Shown: positions 8,338 through 17,898, counted from the first letter of the stretch. The stretch: DNA of 34,222 nt from REEB509 sp049314555 (GCA_049314555.1 JBMOEW010000033.1:1-34222), one strand, 5' to 3'. Made by a program: numbers and translations. Notes: generated by a model not told the origin, from the sequence alone.

Positions 8338-9195
8338 TTGAAACTGGCAATCGTCGGTTTTGGCCTGATCGGCTCTTCTTTGGCCCGCGCATTAAGGCGT
8401 GCAGGCCCGATCGCGATCCAGGCGATCGACACCAACTCCGCTAACCGCGCCCATAGCGCAGCCTCAAGCCTCGCCGATGCGCAAGCCAGCGACATAAAAG
8501 ACCTTTGGCCAGACGCAGACATGATTTGTCTGGCAACCCCGGTGGCCGCAATCATCGCCGATTTGCCACGCCTCGCCGATCGCGCAGCCCCCCACACGGT
8601 GATCTTTGACGTGGGCTCTGTGAAAGGCCCAATCGCCGAGGCGATGACGCAGGCGCGCCCGGACTTCACCCGGTTTGTGCCGGCGCATCCGATGGCCGGT
8701 GCCCACCTCAGTGGCCCTGGGGCCGGCTCCGCCGACCTCTTTCAAGACCGCCACGTGATCCTCACCCCCACACCAAAGACCGATCCGCAAGCCACCAAAG
8801 CCGTGGGCGACCTGTTTGCTCGATGCGGCGCGAAAGTCGCCGAAATGTCGCCCGAACATCACGACGAAGTCGTGGCCTATGTGTCTCACGTTCCCCATCT
8901 CTTGGCGTTCGCCACGATGCTGACCGGCGAAACCTTGGCCCCGTCATTACAAGGCGATCAGTTCGCCTTCGCCTCCAGCGGTTTTGCAAGCTTCACGCGG
9001 ATCGCCGCCAGCGACCCCACCATTTGGGTCGATATCCTTCTGCAGAACCGCGAAAAAATCGACGCCACGCTTGCACTTTTCACCCAACAGGCCGATGCCC
9101 TGCGCGCAACCATGATGGCGGGCGACGCTGACACCCTGAAAGCGCGCCTGACATTGGCCAGGGAACTGCGCAAAGCCATGGAGAGCGACCGATGA
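8338..9195 (+). CDS. tyrA: Prephenate (or arogenate) dehydrogenase
   Basis: TyrA oxidatively decarboxylates prephenate to 4-hydroxyphenylpyruvate (or arogenate to tyrosine) in the cytosol. The 285-residue product starts at once with the dinucleotide fold KLAIVGFGLIG (Gly7, Gly9, Gly12). An acidic Asp31 at the end of the second strand favours NAD over NADP. The catalytic region shows AHPMAGAHLSG (His117) and the helical domain shows YVSHVPHLLA (His184, His187). I chose the TTG at 8338 because GGAG lies ten bases upstream and the Rossmann strand begins directly. Longer frames upstream run into the preceding gene. There is no fused chorismate mutase or ACT domain. The stop overlaps the pheA start. 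Confidence 0.92.
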   Translation: MKLAIVGFGLIGSSLARALRRAGPIAIQAIDTNSANRAHSAASSLADAQASDIKDLWPDADMICLATPVAAIIADLPRLADRAAPHTVIFDVGSVKGPIAEAMTQARPDFTRFVPAHPMAGAHLSGPGAGSADLFQDRHVILTPTPKTDPQATKAVGDLFARCGAKVAEMSPEHHDEVVAYVSHVPHLLAFATMLTGETLAPSLQGDQFAFASSGFASFTRIAASDPTIWVDILLQNREKIDATLALFTQQADALRATMMAGDADTLKARLTLARELRKAMESDR

Positions 9196-10061
9196 GTGGG
9201 ATTGGACAGGGGTCTGTCGGGCACTTGGGCGTGCCCGGCGCCTACACCCATCAAGCCGCCGAGGAATTGTTCCCGCAAAGCGCCCTCACAGGCTTCAAGA
9301 GCTTTCAGCAGGTCGTGCGCGCGGTTGAAAAGGGTGACCTCGATTTCGGCGTCCTGCCGGTGGAAAACTCCACCGCGGGGCGGGTCGCTGAAGCCTATCA
9401 ACTCTTGGACGTCATGGACCTGCAGATCATCGCAGAACATTTTGTCCGGGTTCAGCATTGTTTGGCGCGCCGCCCAGGTAGGTCCGGCGAATCGGTGCGC
9501 AGCATCATGAGCCATCCCCAGGCGTTGATGCAGTGCGAGGAATGGCTGCGCACCAGCCATCCAGACGCCAACCAGATTAACACCACCGACACCGCAACCG
9601 CCGCCAAAGAAGTGGCTGCATCGCCAGATCCAGGGCTCGCAGCGATTTGTTCCAAACGCGCCGCCGAAATCTATGGCCTCGATATCGTCAAAACCGGCAT
9701 CCAGGACCGCGACGACAACACCACCCGCTTCCACGTGCTTTCGCGCGGTCGTGGCCCCGCCCCAGTGGGGCCAGCCATCACCACGTTGGTCTTCCAGATT
9801 TCGCATAAGCCGGGCGCGTTGATCGCCGCCCTGACCCCACTGTCGGCCCACAACGTCAATGTGTTGAAGCTTGAAACCTATATGGCTTCCGGCCAGCGCA
9901 CCGCCCCCACGTTCTATATCGATATCGCCCTTAATCGGTATTCGGATGAGGGCGAAAAAGTCCTTTCGTCCTTGTCAAAATCGACCACGTTCCTAAAGAC
10001 CGTCGGCTGCTATGGCGTAAGCCCGGTGCGCGGCACGGTGCCAGGATTTTTAGGCCTTTAA
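9192..10061 (+). CDS. pheA: Prephenate dehydratase with ACT domain
   Basis: PheA decarboxylates and dehydrates prephenate to phenylpyruvate. The catalytic part (about 10-185) contains LGVPGAYTHQAA, GVLPVENSTAG and the essential Thr-Arg-Phe at 178-180 within DNTTRF. An ACT domain follows (about 197-280), with HKPGALIAALTPLSAHNVNVLKLETY, the place where phenylalanine inhibits the enzyme in this family. It is the stand-alone form of 289 residues, without a chorismate mutase domain, as usual in alphaproteobacteria. The ATG overlaps the tyrA stop, so both prephenate-consuming enzymes are made in step. Confidence 0.94.
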   Translation: MSGIGQGSVGHLGVPGAYTHQAAEELFPQSALTGFKSFQQVVRAVEKGDLDFGVLPVENSTAGRVAEAYQLLDVMDLQIIAEHFVRVQHCLARRPGRSGESVRSIMSHPQALMQCEEWLRTSHPDANQINTTDTATAAKEVAASPDPGLAAICSKRAAEIYGLDIVKTGIQDRDDNTTRFHVLSRGRGPAPVGPAITTLVFQISHKPGALIAALTPLSAHNVNVLKLETYMASGQRTAPTFYIDIALNRYSDEGEKVLSSLSKSTTFLKTVGCYGVSPVRGTVPGFLGL

Positions 10062-10087
10062 GCCCTCCATCCAAGGGGAAGTAAGTG

Positions 10088-11287
10088 ATGTTTTCCGCCG
10101 CCCAAGCCGTCAAGCCGGACGCAATCATCGCGCTGATGGAAGAGTTTCGCGCTGATCCACGCCCAACAAAGCTTGATCTTGGGGTGGGCGTGTATCGCGA
10201 CGAAACCGGCCGCACGCCCGTTTTCACCGCCGTCCAAAAAGCGCAGGCCACCCTTGTGGCGCAGGAGCAAACCAAGGAGTACGTCGGCGTCGGCGGCGAC
10301 AAGGACTTCTGCACCCTAATTGGCGAGATGGTGTTTGGCCCCGGCCTGCTGGGCGGTCGCGTCAGCGTGGTGCAAAGCGTTGGTGGCACGGGGGCCATCC
10401 GTTTGCTTTTGGATACCATCGCCCCGCTGCTGCAAAACAAGACGCTGTACGTGCCAGACCCCACCTGGCCCAACCACTACAGCCTGGCCAAGGGCGCGGG
10501 CCTTGCGTGCGTTGCCTATCCCCACTTTGACGCCAACCTCCAGATGCTGCGCATCGACGGTTTGCTCGCTTTCCTGCGCGAGCGCGCCGCAGGCGACGCC
10601 GTGTTGTTTCATGGCTGCTGCCACAACCCAACCGGCATGGACCCCACAGACGATCAATGGCGCGCCATCGTTGATGTGGTGGCAGACCGCGGCATCTTCC
10701 CAGTTGTGGACTTGGCCTATCACGGCATGGGTCGGGGGCTCAGCGAAGACGCCTTCTTGCCCCACCATCTGGCCGCCCGCGGCATCGAATTCGCGCTGTC
10801 TTATTCCTGCTCGAAGAACTTCGGCCTCTACCGCGACCGCGTGGGCGCGGCGATGTTTGTCTGCGCCGATCAACCCGCCGCCGCTGCTGCCAAGGGCCTC
10901 GCCATGAACGCGGCGCGCGCGACCTATTCCATGCCACCGCATCATGGGGCCAACATCGTCAAAACCATCCTGCAAACGCCGGACCTGCGCGCCGAATGGC
11001 AAAAGGAACTGGACGCGATGCGCGACCGGATTGTCACCCTGCGCAACGGCCTTGCCACAGCCCTCGCAACGAAAACCAATCAGGCGCACTTTGAAGCGAT
11101 CAACCGCCAGGCCGGAATGTTTTCGTTCCTCAACCTCTCCAACGCAGAGGTGGAGGCCCTGAAAACGCAGTACGCCATCTATGCCGTGGGCGGTGGCCGC
11201 GTGAACCTGGCGGGCCTGCGAACCGACGCCATCGATCCGGTGGCCGAAGCGATCGCAACGTTGGTGGCAGCCCGTCCGCAGTTTTAG
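10088..11287 (+). CDS. tyrB: Aromatic amino acid aminotransferase (class I, TyrB/AspC type)
   Basis: This PLP enzyme most likely transaminates phenylpyruvate and 4-hydroxyphenylpyruvate to phenylalanine and tyrosine. The protein has the TyrB/AspC pattern: LDLGVGVYRDETG near the N-terminus, HGCCHNPTG, the PLP-contacting Asp in PVVDLAYHGMG and the Schiff-base Lys243 in SCSKNFGLYRDRVG. Near the end, GGGRVNLAGL holds the carboxylate-binding arginine. Length (399) is normal. The ATG at 10088 follows an AAGGGGAAG site; a GTG directly before it would add one residue. It sits 26 bases after pheA, closing the pathway. An aspartate aminotransferase role is possible, since the subfamily is broad. Confidence 0.88.
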   Translation: MFSAAQAVKPDAIIALMEEFRADPRPTKLDLGVGVYRDETGRTPVFTAVQKAQATLVAQEQTKEYVGVGGDKDFCTLIGEMVFGPGLLGGRVSVVQSVGGTGAIRLLLDTIAPLLQNKTLYVPDPTWPNHYSLAKGAGLACVAYPHFDANLQMLRIDGLLAFLRERAAGDAVLFHGCCHNPTGMDPTDDQWRAIVDVVADRGIFPVVDLAYHGMGRGLSEDAFLPHHLAARGIEFALSYSCSKNFGLYRDRVGAAMFVCADQPAAAAAKGLAMNAARATYSMPPHHGANIVKTILQTPDLRAEWQKELDAMRDRIVTLRNGLATALATKTNQAHFEAINRQAGMFSFLNLSNAEVEALKTQYAIYAVGGGRVNLAGLRTDAIDPVAEAIATLVAARPQF

Positions 11288-11309
11288 CGCGCTTTGAGAG
11301 ACGGCCCCC

Positions 11310-12020
11310 ATGAACACCACGTCCGCTCAAGCCGCAGGTATTGCAGTTGTTGCGGTTTTGGCTTCCGCAACAAGTGTCAATTTCTTAGGTGAAGCTCTCT
11401 TTGTTAAACTAGCATCAAACTTAACCAGTCAGTTTGCGCTAGGTTCAATGGACCCGCGACTCATCAAAATTGTCTGGGTCGCGGTTTCTTCCCTGGGCTA
11501 CATTGCGGTTTTTCAAGCAATATTCATTGCAGTGCTGCAGTATCACTATCGCCATATTTTGGGCCAGTGGGTGTATGCGTCGTGGCGTTGGGCCAATACT
11601 GAAGTCAAATCCTTTGCAACACTGCGGTTCTCGCTCAACTTAGCTGGAAAGCTGCAGTATCGCGTGTGTACCTATGCATCGTTGAACGATTTGAAAGCGG
11701 CGCGCCAGGGGAATGCAGCGGCAACAGGCGACGCCGCCGCGCGAGCCTGCGACGCGAGCGCGGACCTGCACGAGATTTCTGTCTTTTACGAGTACCAGCT
11801 TCACGCTGCAGCAAATGGCCCGGTTGCACGCCGCGGGACCTTGAAGATCAATGCCAGCCAACGCAATAGACTGATCGCCGACTGGCAAAGCTCCGTTGAC
11901 GAGCAGTTGATCAAAGGCATGTGGCTGGCGGTACGTCCAAGGCAGATCAACAGCCTGCTCGAAGCCGTGCAGACCTACCAGCAAAACGCGCATGCCGGCA
12001 ACGCAGTGCATTCGCCTTAG
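11310..12020 (+). CDS. Orphan membrane protein with two N-terminal helices and a soluble beta-rich domain
   Basis: The 236-residue product has two hydrophobic segments (about 8-28 and 53-76), then a soluble C-terminal part. This begins GQWVYASWRW and alternates in a beta-like way (FATLRFSLNL, LQYRVCTYASL, EISVFYEYQL, GTLKINA, GMWLAVRP). The layout resembles the S-2TM-beta/Cap15-type membrane effectors of CBASS defence, in which two helices carry a nucleotide-binding beta-barrel. That is an inference from architecture only, and no cyclase gene is visible. GC content by hand count is about 46% over 11341-11580, well below its neighbours, and TTA/CTA-type codons appear, so recent acquisition is likely. 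The ribosome site is weak. A perfect hairpin overlaps the stop codon. Confidence 0.75.
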   Translation: MNTTSAQAAGIAVVAVLASATSVNFLGEALFVKLASNLTSQFALGSMDPRLIKIVWVAVSSLGYIAVFQAIFIAVLQYHYRHILGQWVYASWRWANTEVKSFATLRFSLNLAGKLQYRVCTYASLNDLKAARQGNAAATGDAAARACDASADLHEISVFYEYQLHAAANGPVARRGTLKINASQRNRLIADWQSSVDEQLIKGMWLAVRPRQINSLLEAVQTYQQNAHAGNAVHSP

Positions 12021-12040
12021 GATGCGGCGCATCCTAAGGC
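12014..12040. terminator. Perfect 12-bp hairpin overlapping the stop of the orphan membrane gene
   Basis: GCCTTAGGATGC (12014-12025) pairs perfectly with GCATCCTAAGGC (12029-12040) around a GGC loop. The left arm includes the TAG stop at 12018-12020. No T-tract follows, so it is not a textbook intrinsic terminator, but such a stem would still block exonucleases or insulate the next gene. It is reverse-symmetric and would form on either strand. Confidence 0.6.
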
Positions 12041-12164
12041 ACGACTGCCGCACTTAAAGGCCGCCCCCCCCGTCTTGGCCCCACCATCGTGCAACGCTTG
12101 TGGCAGGCCTCGCTTTGCTGTCAAACGCGTGTCACGCTGAGGCGTCCCCTGGGGTTAAGACACC

Positions 12165-15100
12165 ATGTCGATCAAGGCCGCCATCTACCATCTGACGCAC
12201 TACAAGTACGATCAACCCGTTATTCTTGGCCCTCAGGTTGTGCGCCTTCGCCCCGCACCGCACTCGCGCACCCGCGTGCTCTCGCACGCGCTTAAGGTTG
12301 GCCCGGCGGGTCACTTCGCCAACTATCAGCAAGACATCTACGGCAACTGGCTGGCGCGTTTTGTGTTTCCAGAACCCGTTCGCGAGTTCAAAATCGAAGT
12401 GGATCTGGTGGCGGACATGACCGTCTACAATCCGTTCGACTTCTTCATCGAGGAGGCCGCCGAACACTGGCCCTTCACCTATCCCACAGACATCGCCGAA
12501 GATTTGGCCGTCTACCTGAAGCCCGCCAAACCCGGCCCTCGCCTGCGTGCGCTTCTGGAAACCGTGCCGCGGTATACGGTCCGGACCGTCGATTTCCTGG
12601 TGACCCTAAACGCGCGCATCGCCAACGAGATCAAATATCTGATCCGCCTGGAGCCGGGTGTCCAAACCCCTGAAGAAACCCTGGAGCGCGCGTCTGGATC
12701 GTGCCGAGATTCAAGCTGGCTGTTGATCCAGGCCCTGCGCAATCTGGGCGTGGCTGCCCGGTTTGTATCTGGCTATCTGATCCAGCTCAAACCCGATCTG
12801 GTGGCGATCGACGGCCCTCCCGGCACCGACAAGGACTTCACAGACCTCCACGCCTGGGTTGAGGCTTATCTGCCAGGTGCCGGCTGGATCGGCCTTGACC
12901 CCACCTCCGGCCTGCTTGCCGGCGAGAGCCACATCCCGCTTGCCGCCACCCCCCACTACAAGAACGCAGCCCCCATCGCCGGCGTTGCCAGCGCCGCAAA
13001 CGTAGACTTCAGCTTTGCCATGGAGGTGCGCCGCGTCGCCGAACGGCCCCGCATCACCAAGCCCTTTTCCGATGAAGCCTGGGAAGCCTTGAATGCGCTT
13101 GGCGAACAGGTCGATGCAGCCCTTCACGCCGGCGATGTGCGCCTGACCATGGGCGGCGAGCCCACCTTCGTATCCATCGACGACTTTGAAAGCGAAGAAT
13201 GGAACACCGCAGCCGTTGGCCCGCAAAAACGCGCCCTTGCCGACACCTTGATCCGCCGGCTGCGAGCCCGCTTTGCCCCCGGCGGTTTCCTGCATTACGG
13301 GCAGGGCAAATGGTATCCAGGCGAAAGCCTGCCCCGCTGGACCTTCTCTCTGTATTGGCGCCGCGACGGCCAGCCGATTTGGCACAACGACGCTTTGGTG
13401 GCCGTCGAAGGCAAAGACACCGCAGTCCAACACACCCACGCCGAGGCCCTGCTGAGCCAAATCGCCCAGCACCTCCAGGTAGACCCAAGCTTGGTTGCAC
13501 CAGCCTTTGAGGATCCAGCCCACTGGATCATCAAGGAAGCAGAACTCCCCCCGAACGTGACGCCCGATAACGCCAAGCTCAAAGATCCGGAAGAACGCGC
13601 CCGCATTGCCCGGGTGTTTGATCGCGGCCTGACCGAACCTGCAGGCTACGTGCTTCCCATCCAAAGCTGGAATGCCAAAGCCGGCGGCCCAAGATGGCGG
13701 TCTGAGCCCTGGAAACTGCGGCGGGAGCGCATCTATCTGGTGCCGGGCGATAGCCCCGTTGGCTACAGATTGCCGCTCGGCGCACTGCCGTATGTGCCAC
13801 CGTCTGCCTACCCGTATGTTTACCCCGCAGACCCCACCGCGCCAGTTGGCGACCTGCCCATTGATCAGCCTACAGACGATCAAAGCAAGCCCGATCGCGC
13901 CCAACCAAAGTCCGCCCCAAAAGCAGAGGCCGCTACTCAAGAGCGCAACGAGCAATCCTTCGAAGAGGTCGATGGCGCGGTGCGCACCGCCCTCAGTGTC
14001 GAGGCGCGCGACGGTCGGCTTTGCGTGTTCATGCCGCCTGTGGAGCGCCTGGAGGATTATTTGGAGCTGGTCTCAGCCGCCGAAAGTGCCGCCCGCAATA
14101 TCGGAAAGCCGGTGCATATCGAAGGCTACGCCCCCCCACCAGATCCGCGCATCAACGTGATCCGTGTGGCGCCAGATCCTGGCGTGATTGAAGTCAACAT
14201 CCACCCGGCCCATTCCTGGAAGGAGTGTGTCCTCACCACCCAGGTCCTCTACGAAGAGGCGCGGCAAATCCGTCTTGGTGCAGACAAATTCATGATCGAT
14301 GGCCGCCACACCGGAACGGGCGGCGGCAACCACGTGGTTGTGGGCGGCGCCACCACCCTAGACAGCCCCTTTTTGCGCCGCCCTGATCTTCTCAAAAGCC
14401 TGCTGTTAACCTGGCAACGCCATCCAAGCCTCTCTTATCTGTTCTCAGGCCTGTTCATTGGCCCAACGAGCCAAGCCCCCCGCATTGACGAAGCCCGCCA
14501 TGACAGCCTCTACGAGCTGGAGATTGCCCTGGCCAATATCCCCCCCCCCGGCGCTGGCCCTCCGCCGGCCCCATGGCTATTGGATCGCTTGCTGCGCAAC
14601 ATCTTGATCGATGTCACCGGCAACACCCACCGCACCGAAATCTGCATCGACAAGCTCTTCTCACCCGATGGCCCCACCGGCCGGCTAGGCCTTGTGGAAT
14701 TCCGTGGCTTTGAGATGCCGCCAAACCCCCGCATGAGCCTCGCCCAACAGGTCCTGATCCGCGCCTTGATCGCCAAGCTCTGGAACAAGCCCCTTCGCGG
14801 CAGCCCGGTTCGCTGGGGCACAACGCTGCACGATCGCTTCATGCTTCCGTACTTCATCTGGCAAGACTTCCTGGAGGTCTTGGCCGATCTTAAGGCGGAT
14901 GGATTTGACGTGCGCCCAGAATGGTATGAAGCCCAGGCCGCCTTTCGCTTCGCCTTCTGTGGTGCCATCGAGGCCGAAGGCGTTCATCTTGAATTGCGCC
15001 AAGCCCTGGAGCCTTGGCATGTGCTTGGCGAAACCGGCGCGATCGGCGGCACGGTGCGCTATACCGATAGCTCGGTGGAGCGCTTGCAGGTAAAACTGAC

Positions 15101-15497
15101 CGCCGCTGACCCAAGCCGCTACACCGTGACCTGCAACCAACGCCACGTGCCGCTTCAGCCAACCGGCGATACCGGCGTCGCCGTCGCGGGCGTGCGTTAC
15201 AAGGCTTGGAAGCCCGCCGCCGCCCTTCACCCAACGATCCCGGTCCATGCACCCCTGACCTTTGATATCTATGATCTCTGGGCTGGACGCGCCCTGGCCG
15301 GTTGCGTGTATCATGTGGCCCACCCAGGCGGGCGCAACTACGAGTCTTTCCCCGTGAACGGCAACGAAGCCGAAGCCCGCCGGCTCGCGCGCTTTGAACC
15401 CCATGGCCACAGCCCCGGCTGGTTTCAGCCAGAAACAGAGTTACCCCACCGGGAATTTCCCATGACCCTCGATCTTCGCCGCCCCCCAGGACTGTAA
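12165..15497 (+). CDS. Transglutaminase-like domain fused to DUF2126 putative amidoligase
   Basis: This 1110-residue protein has two parts. Residues 1 to about 285 form a bacterial transglutaminase N-terminal domain plus a papain-like transglutaminase core with a full triad: Cys180 (SGSCRDSS), His229 (DLHAWVEAYLPG) and Asp245 (GLDPTSG). From about 300 on lies DUF2126, classed in Pfam as a putative amidoligase. It includes LTMGGEPTFV, HYGQGKWYPGE, GTGGGNHVVVGG, HPSLSYLFSGLFIGPTSQAPR and LVEFRGFEMPPNP. A Pro/Lys/Glu-rich, likely disordered linker lies near 545-600. The family is expected to form or cleave an unidentified amide bond on a peptide or protein. It leads a three-gene operon; the next gene starts two bases after the stop. 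Confidence 0.92.
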   Translation: MSIKAAIYHLTHYKYDQPVILGPQVVRLRPAPHSRTRVLSHALKVGPAGHFANYQQDIYGNWLARFVFPEPVREFKIEVDLVADMTVYNPFDFFIEEAAEHWPFTYPTDIAEDLAVYLKPAKPGPRLRALLETVPRYTVRTVDFLVTLNARIANEIKYLIRLEPGVQTPEETLERASGSCRDSSWLLIQALRNLGVAARFVSGYLIQLKPDLVAIDGPPGTDKDFTDLHAWVEAYLPGAGWIGLDPTSGLLAGESHIPLAATPHYKNAAPIAGVASAANVDFSFAMEVRRVAERPRITKPFSDEAWEALNALGEQVDAALHAGDVRLTMGGEPTFVSIDDFESEEWNTAAVGPQKRALADTLIRRLRARFAPGGFLHYGQGKWYPGESLPRWTFSLYWRRDGQPIWHNDALVAVEGKDTAVQHTHAEALLSQIAQHLQVDPSLVAPAFEDPAHWIIKEAELPPNVTPDNAKLKDPEERARIARVFDRGLTEPAGYVLPIQSWNAKAGGPRWRSEPWKLRRERIYLVPGDSPVGYRLPLGALPYVPPSAYPYVYPADPTAPVGDLPIDQPTDDQSKPDRAQPKSAPKAEAATQERNEQSFEEVDGAVRTALSVEARDGRLCVFMPPVERLEDYLELVSAAESAARNIGKPVHIEGYAPPPDPRINVIRVAPDPGVIEVNIHPAHSWKECVLTTQVLYEEARQIRLGADKFMIDGRHTGTGGGNHVVVGGATTLDSPFLRRPDLLKSLLLTWQRHPSLSYLFSGLFIGPTSQAPRIDEARHDSLYELEIALANIPPPGAGPPPAPWLLDRLLRNILIDVTGNTHRTEICIDKLFSPDGPTGRLGLVEFRGFEMPPNPRMSLAQQVLIRALIAKLWNKPLRGSPVRWGTTLHDRFMLPYFIWQDFLEVLADLKADGFDVRPEWYEAQAAFRFAFCGAIEAEGVHLELRQALEPWHVLGETGAIGGTVRYTDSSVERLQVKLTAADPSRYTVTCNQRHVPLQPTGDTGVAVAGVRYKAWKPAAALHPTIPVHAPLTFDIYDLWAGRALAGCVYHVAHPGGRNYESFPVNGNEAEARRLARFEPHGHSPGWFQPETELPHREFPMTLDLRRPPGL

Positions 15498-15498
15498 G

Positions 15499-17886
15499 GT
15501 GAACCGCCCACCCCCCGCAGCGCAGCCCCTTGAGGCCAACAGCGTTCTCAGCGCCTATCGCCCGCTGCCTGGCGTGCCAGACGAAATGATGGACCAAACC
15601 GGCACCATCCGCCCGGTTTGGCACCAGTTCATCAGCCATTTTGCAAAACTCAGCCCTGAAGAAATCGCGGCCCGCTTCGCCCAAGGCGATCAATACCTGC
15701 GCGATGCTGGGGTGTTTTACCGCCAGTATAGCGACGCAGGTTCTGCTGAGCGGGACTGGCCCCTCAGCCATATTCCTGTCCTGCTGGACGAGGCTGAATG
15801 GACTGCCCTCGCAGATGGCCTCACCCAGCGCGCCGATCTGCTCGAAGCCGTGGTGGCTGACCTTTACGGCGAAAACCGCCTGGTGCGCGAAGGCCATCTG
15901 CCCGCATCCCTGGTTGCCGGCTGCAAGCATTGGCTGCGGCCGATGGTGGGGATCACCCCCCGGTCGGGCCACTTTTTGAAGTTCATCGCCTTTGAGGTTG
16001 GCCGCGGCCCAGACGGTGCCTGGTGGGTCCTTGGCGATCGCACCGAAGCGCCGTCCGGTGCGGGCTTTGCGCTTGAAAACCGCGTTGCCACTTCCCGCGT
16101 GTTCTCCGACCTGTACCCACAGGCCAACGTTCAGCGTTTGGCGGGCTTTTTCCAGGCCTTCAAGAACCACCTGCGGGCTTTGCGCGCCGATACAGACAGC
16201 CAGATCGCCATCCTCACCCCCGGCCAACTCACCGACACCTATTTCGAACATGCCTATATCGCCCGCTACCTGGGCTTTATGCTGCTGGAAGGGGAGGACC
16301 TGACCGTCGCTGACGGTCGCCTCATGGTGCGCACTGTGGCCGGCCTTTCGCCGATCAGCGTGCTCTGGCGGCGTTTGGATTCGACCTACGCCGATCCAAT
16401 GGAGCTGGACGAAACCTCTGCCCTGGGCACGCCCGGCTTGGTACAGGCGCTGCGCAACAGCCAAGTCACGATGGTCAACGCATTGGGCGTTGGTGTGCTT
16501 GAAATGCGCGCGCTGCTGGCTTTTCTGCCCCGCATCAGCCTTGCGCTTCGTGGCGAGCCCTTGAAGATTGCCAACATCGCCACCTGGTGGTGCGGTCAAG
16601 CCAGCGAACGCGCCCACGTCCACGCCAATCTCCATCGCATGATCTTGGGCCAAGCAACCTCAACGCGCCTGACCATCGAAAGCGATGACCAACCCTCCCT
16701 TGGGCAATACCCCTCATTGGAAGCGCTCCTTGAGGCAGAAGGACGCAACCTCGTCGGGCAAGAAGCCGTGAGCCTCTCCACCACGCCGGCCTTCGTCGAT
16801 GGCAAGCTGGCACCGCGCCCCATGACCCTGCGCGTTTTCCTCGCCCGCGACGCCAACGGCTGGCAAATCATGCCCGGCGGCTATGCCCGCATCGGACGCG
16901 CCGAAGTCTCTGCCGCGATTTCAATGCAGCACGGCGGATCAGCTGCAGATGTTTGGGTGGTGTCAAACACGCCCGTCAAACCGGTGAGCCTCCTGCCCAC
17001 CGCCGAACAGCCCTTTCGCCGCACCGAAGCCAGCGTCTTGCCCGCCCGCGCGGCAGACAATCTGTATTGGCTTGGCCGGTACATCGAACGCGCCGAAGGC
17101 GCGATCCGCCTGCTGCGGGCCTTCCATCTGCGGCTGGGCGAAGCCGGCGGCGGTCGCGGCCCGGTGGTTGCCGCCATCGCCAAGCATCTGCACAGCTGGG
17201 AAATAGACCTCGAACAAGCGATCCCGGATCATCTTCTGCGCACAATCTCGGCAGCGATTGCCAGCGCCAGCCACGTGCGCGATCGCTTCTCCATGGACGG
17301 CTGGATGGCCCTGACCGATCTTGCCCGCACAGCCAACCGCATGTCTGCCACCGCCACCATCGGCACCGACACCGCCGCCGCCATGAGCGTCCTGTTGCGC
17401 AAGATCACCGGCTTTTCCGGCCTGGTGCATGACAACATGCACCGCTCGCATGGATGGTTGTTCATGAGCATCGGCCGCTCCCTAGAGCGCGCCTTCGAGA
17501 TGTGCACCGCATTGGCAGCCTTCGCAGACCCAAATGCGCCGGAAGGCACCCTCGACCTTGCTGTTGAACTGGGCGACAGCGCCATGACCCATCGCCGCCG
17601 TTATGCCGTCGCCACCAACCGCAACACTGTGATCGACCTGTTGGCCCTCGATACGCTCAACCCGCGCGCGATCATTTTCCACCTCACACGGATCCGAGAA
17701 CATGCCGCCGAGTTGCCCGGCACAGAAGAGGGCCGCCACCTATCGGCGCTCTCTCGGGCGGTTCTGCGCGCACAAACAGGCCTGATGGTCCATACCCCCG
17801 AAAGCCTCGATACGAACGCCCTTCTGCAATCAGCCGCAGAAATCGCCAACCTCTCGGACGTTTTGTCCCTGACCTACTTCAAGTAG
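15499..17886 (+). CDS. Circularly permuted ATP-grasp protein fused to alpha-E (DUF403) domain
   Basis: The 795-residue product joins two units that are separate genes in many genomes. The first (about 20-480) is a circularly permuted ATP-grasp ligase: YRPLPGVPDEMMD, FEVGRGPDGAWWVLGDRT, AILTPG, LLEGEDLTV, RRLDSTYADPMELDE and NALGVGVLEMRALLAFLP. The second (about 515-795) is the all-helical alpha-E domain, starting VLPARAADNLYWLGRYIERAEGA, which is its signature. ATP-grasp enzymes ligate a carboxylate to an amine through an acyl phosphate; the substrate here is unknown. The GTG start lies one base past the stop of the preceding gene and shares its AAGG site, so coupling is tight. Confidence 0.92.
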   Translation: MNRPPPAAQPLEANSVLSAYRPLPGVPDEMMDQTGTIRPVWHQFISHFAKLSPEEIAARFAQGDQYLRDAGVFYRQYSDAGSAERDWPLSHIPVLLDEAEWTALADGLTQRADLLEAVVADLYGENRLVREGHLPASLVAGCKHWLRPMVGITPRSGHFLKFIAFEVGRGPDGAWWVLGDRTEAPSGAGFALENRVATSRVFSDLYPQANVQRLAGFFQAFKNHLRALRADTDSQIAILTPGQLTDTYFEHAYIARYLGFMLLEGEDLTVADGRLMVRTVAGLSPISVLWRRLDSTYADPMELDETSALGTPGLVQALRNSQVTMVNALGVGVLEMRALLAFLPRISLALRGEPLKIANIATWWCGQASERAHVHANLHRMILGQATSTRLTIESDDQPSLGQYPSLEALLEAEGRNLVGQEAVSLSTTPAFVDGKLAPRPMTLRVFLARDANGWQIMPGGYARIGRAEVSAAISMQHGGSAADVWVVSNTPVKPVSLLPTAEQPFRRTEASVLPARAADNLYWLGRYIERAEGAIRLLRAFHLRLGEAGGGRGPVVAAIAKHLHSWEIDLEQAIPDHLLRTISAAIASASHVRDRFSMDGWMALTDLARTANRMSATATIGTDTAAAMSVLLRKITGFSGLVHDNMHRSHGWLFMSIGRSLERAFEMCTALAAFADPNAPEGTLDLAVELGDSAMTHRRRYAVATNRNTVIDLLALDTLNPRAIIFHLTRIREHAAELPGTEEGRHLSALSRAVLRAQTGLMVHTPESLDTNALLQSAAEIANLSDVLSLTYFK

Positions 17887-17898
17887 GGAAGGCCCCCC

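Noticed and set aside
11310..12020. A full CBASS defence operon around the two-helix protein
   Set aside because: No nucleotidyltransferase, E1/E2 or JAB gene lies nearby; flanks are aminotransferase and amidoligase genes.
12711..13955. 414-codon minus-strand frame opposite the DUF2126 gene
   Set aside because: High third-position GC in the real gene removes stops from the opposite frame; composition is Gly/Val/Ala-rich and unlike any protein family.
14890..16653. 587-codon minus-strand frame spanning two amidoligase genes
   Set aside because: It runs across the junction of two well-supported genes and changes composition with each; a shadow.
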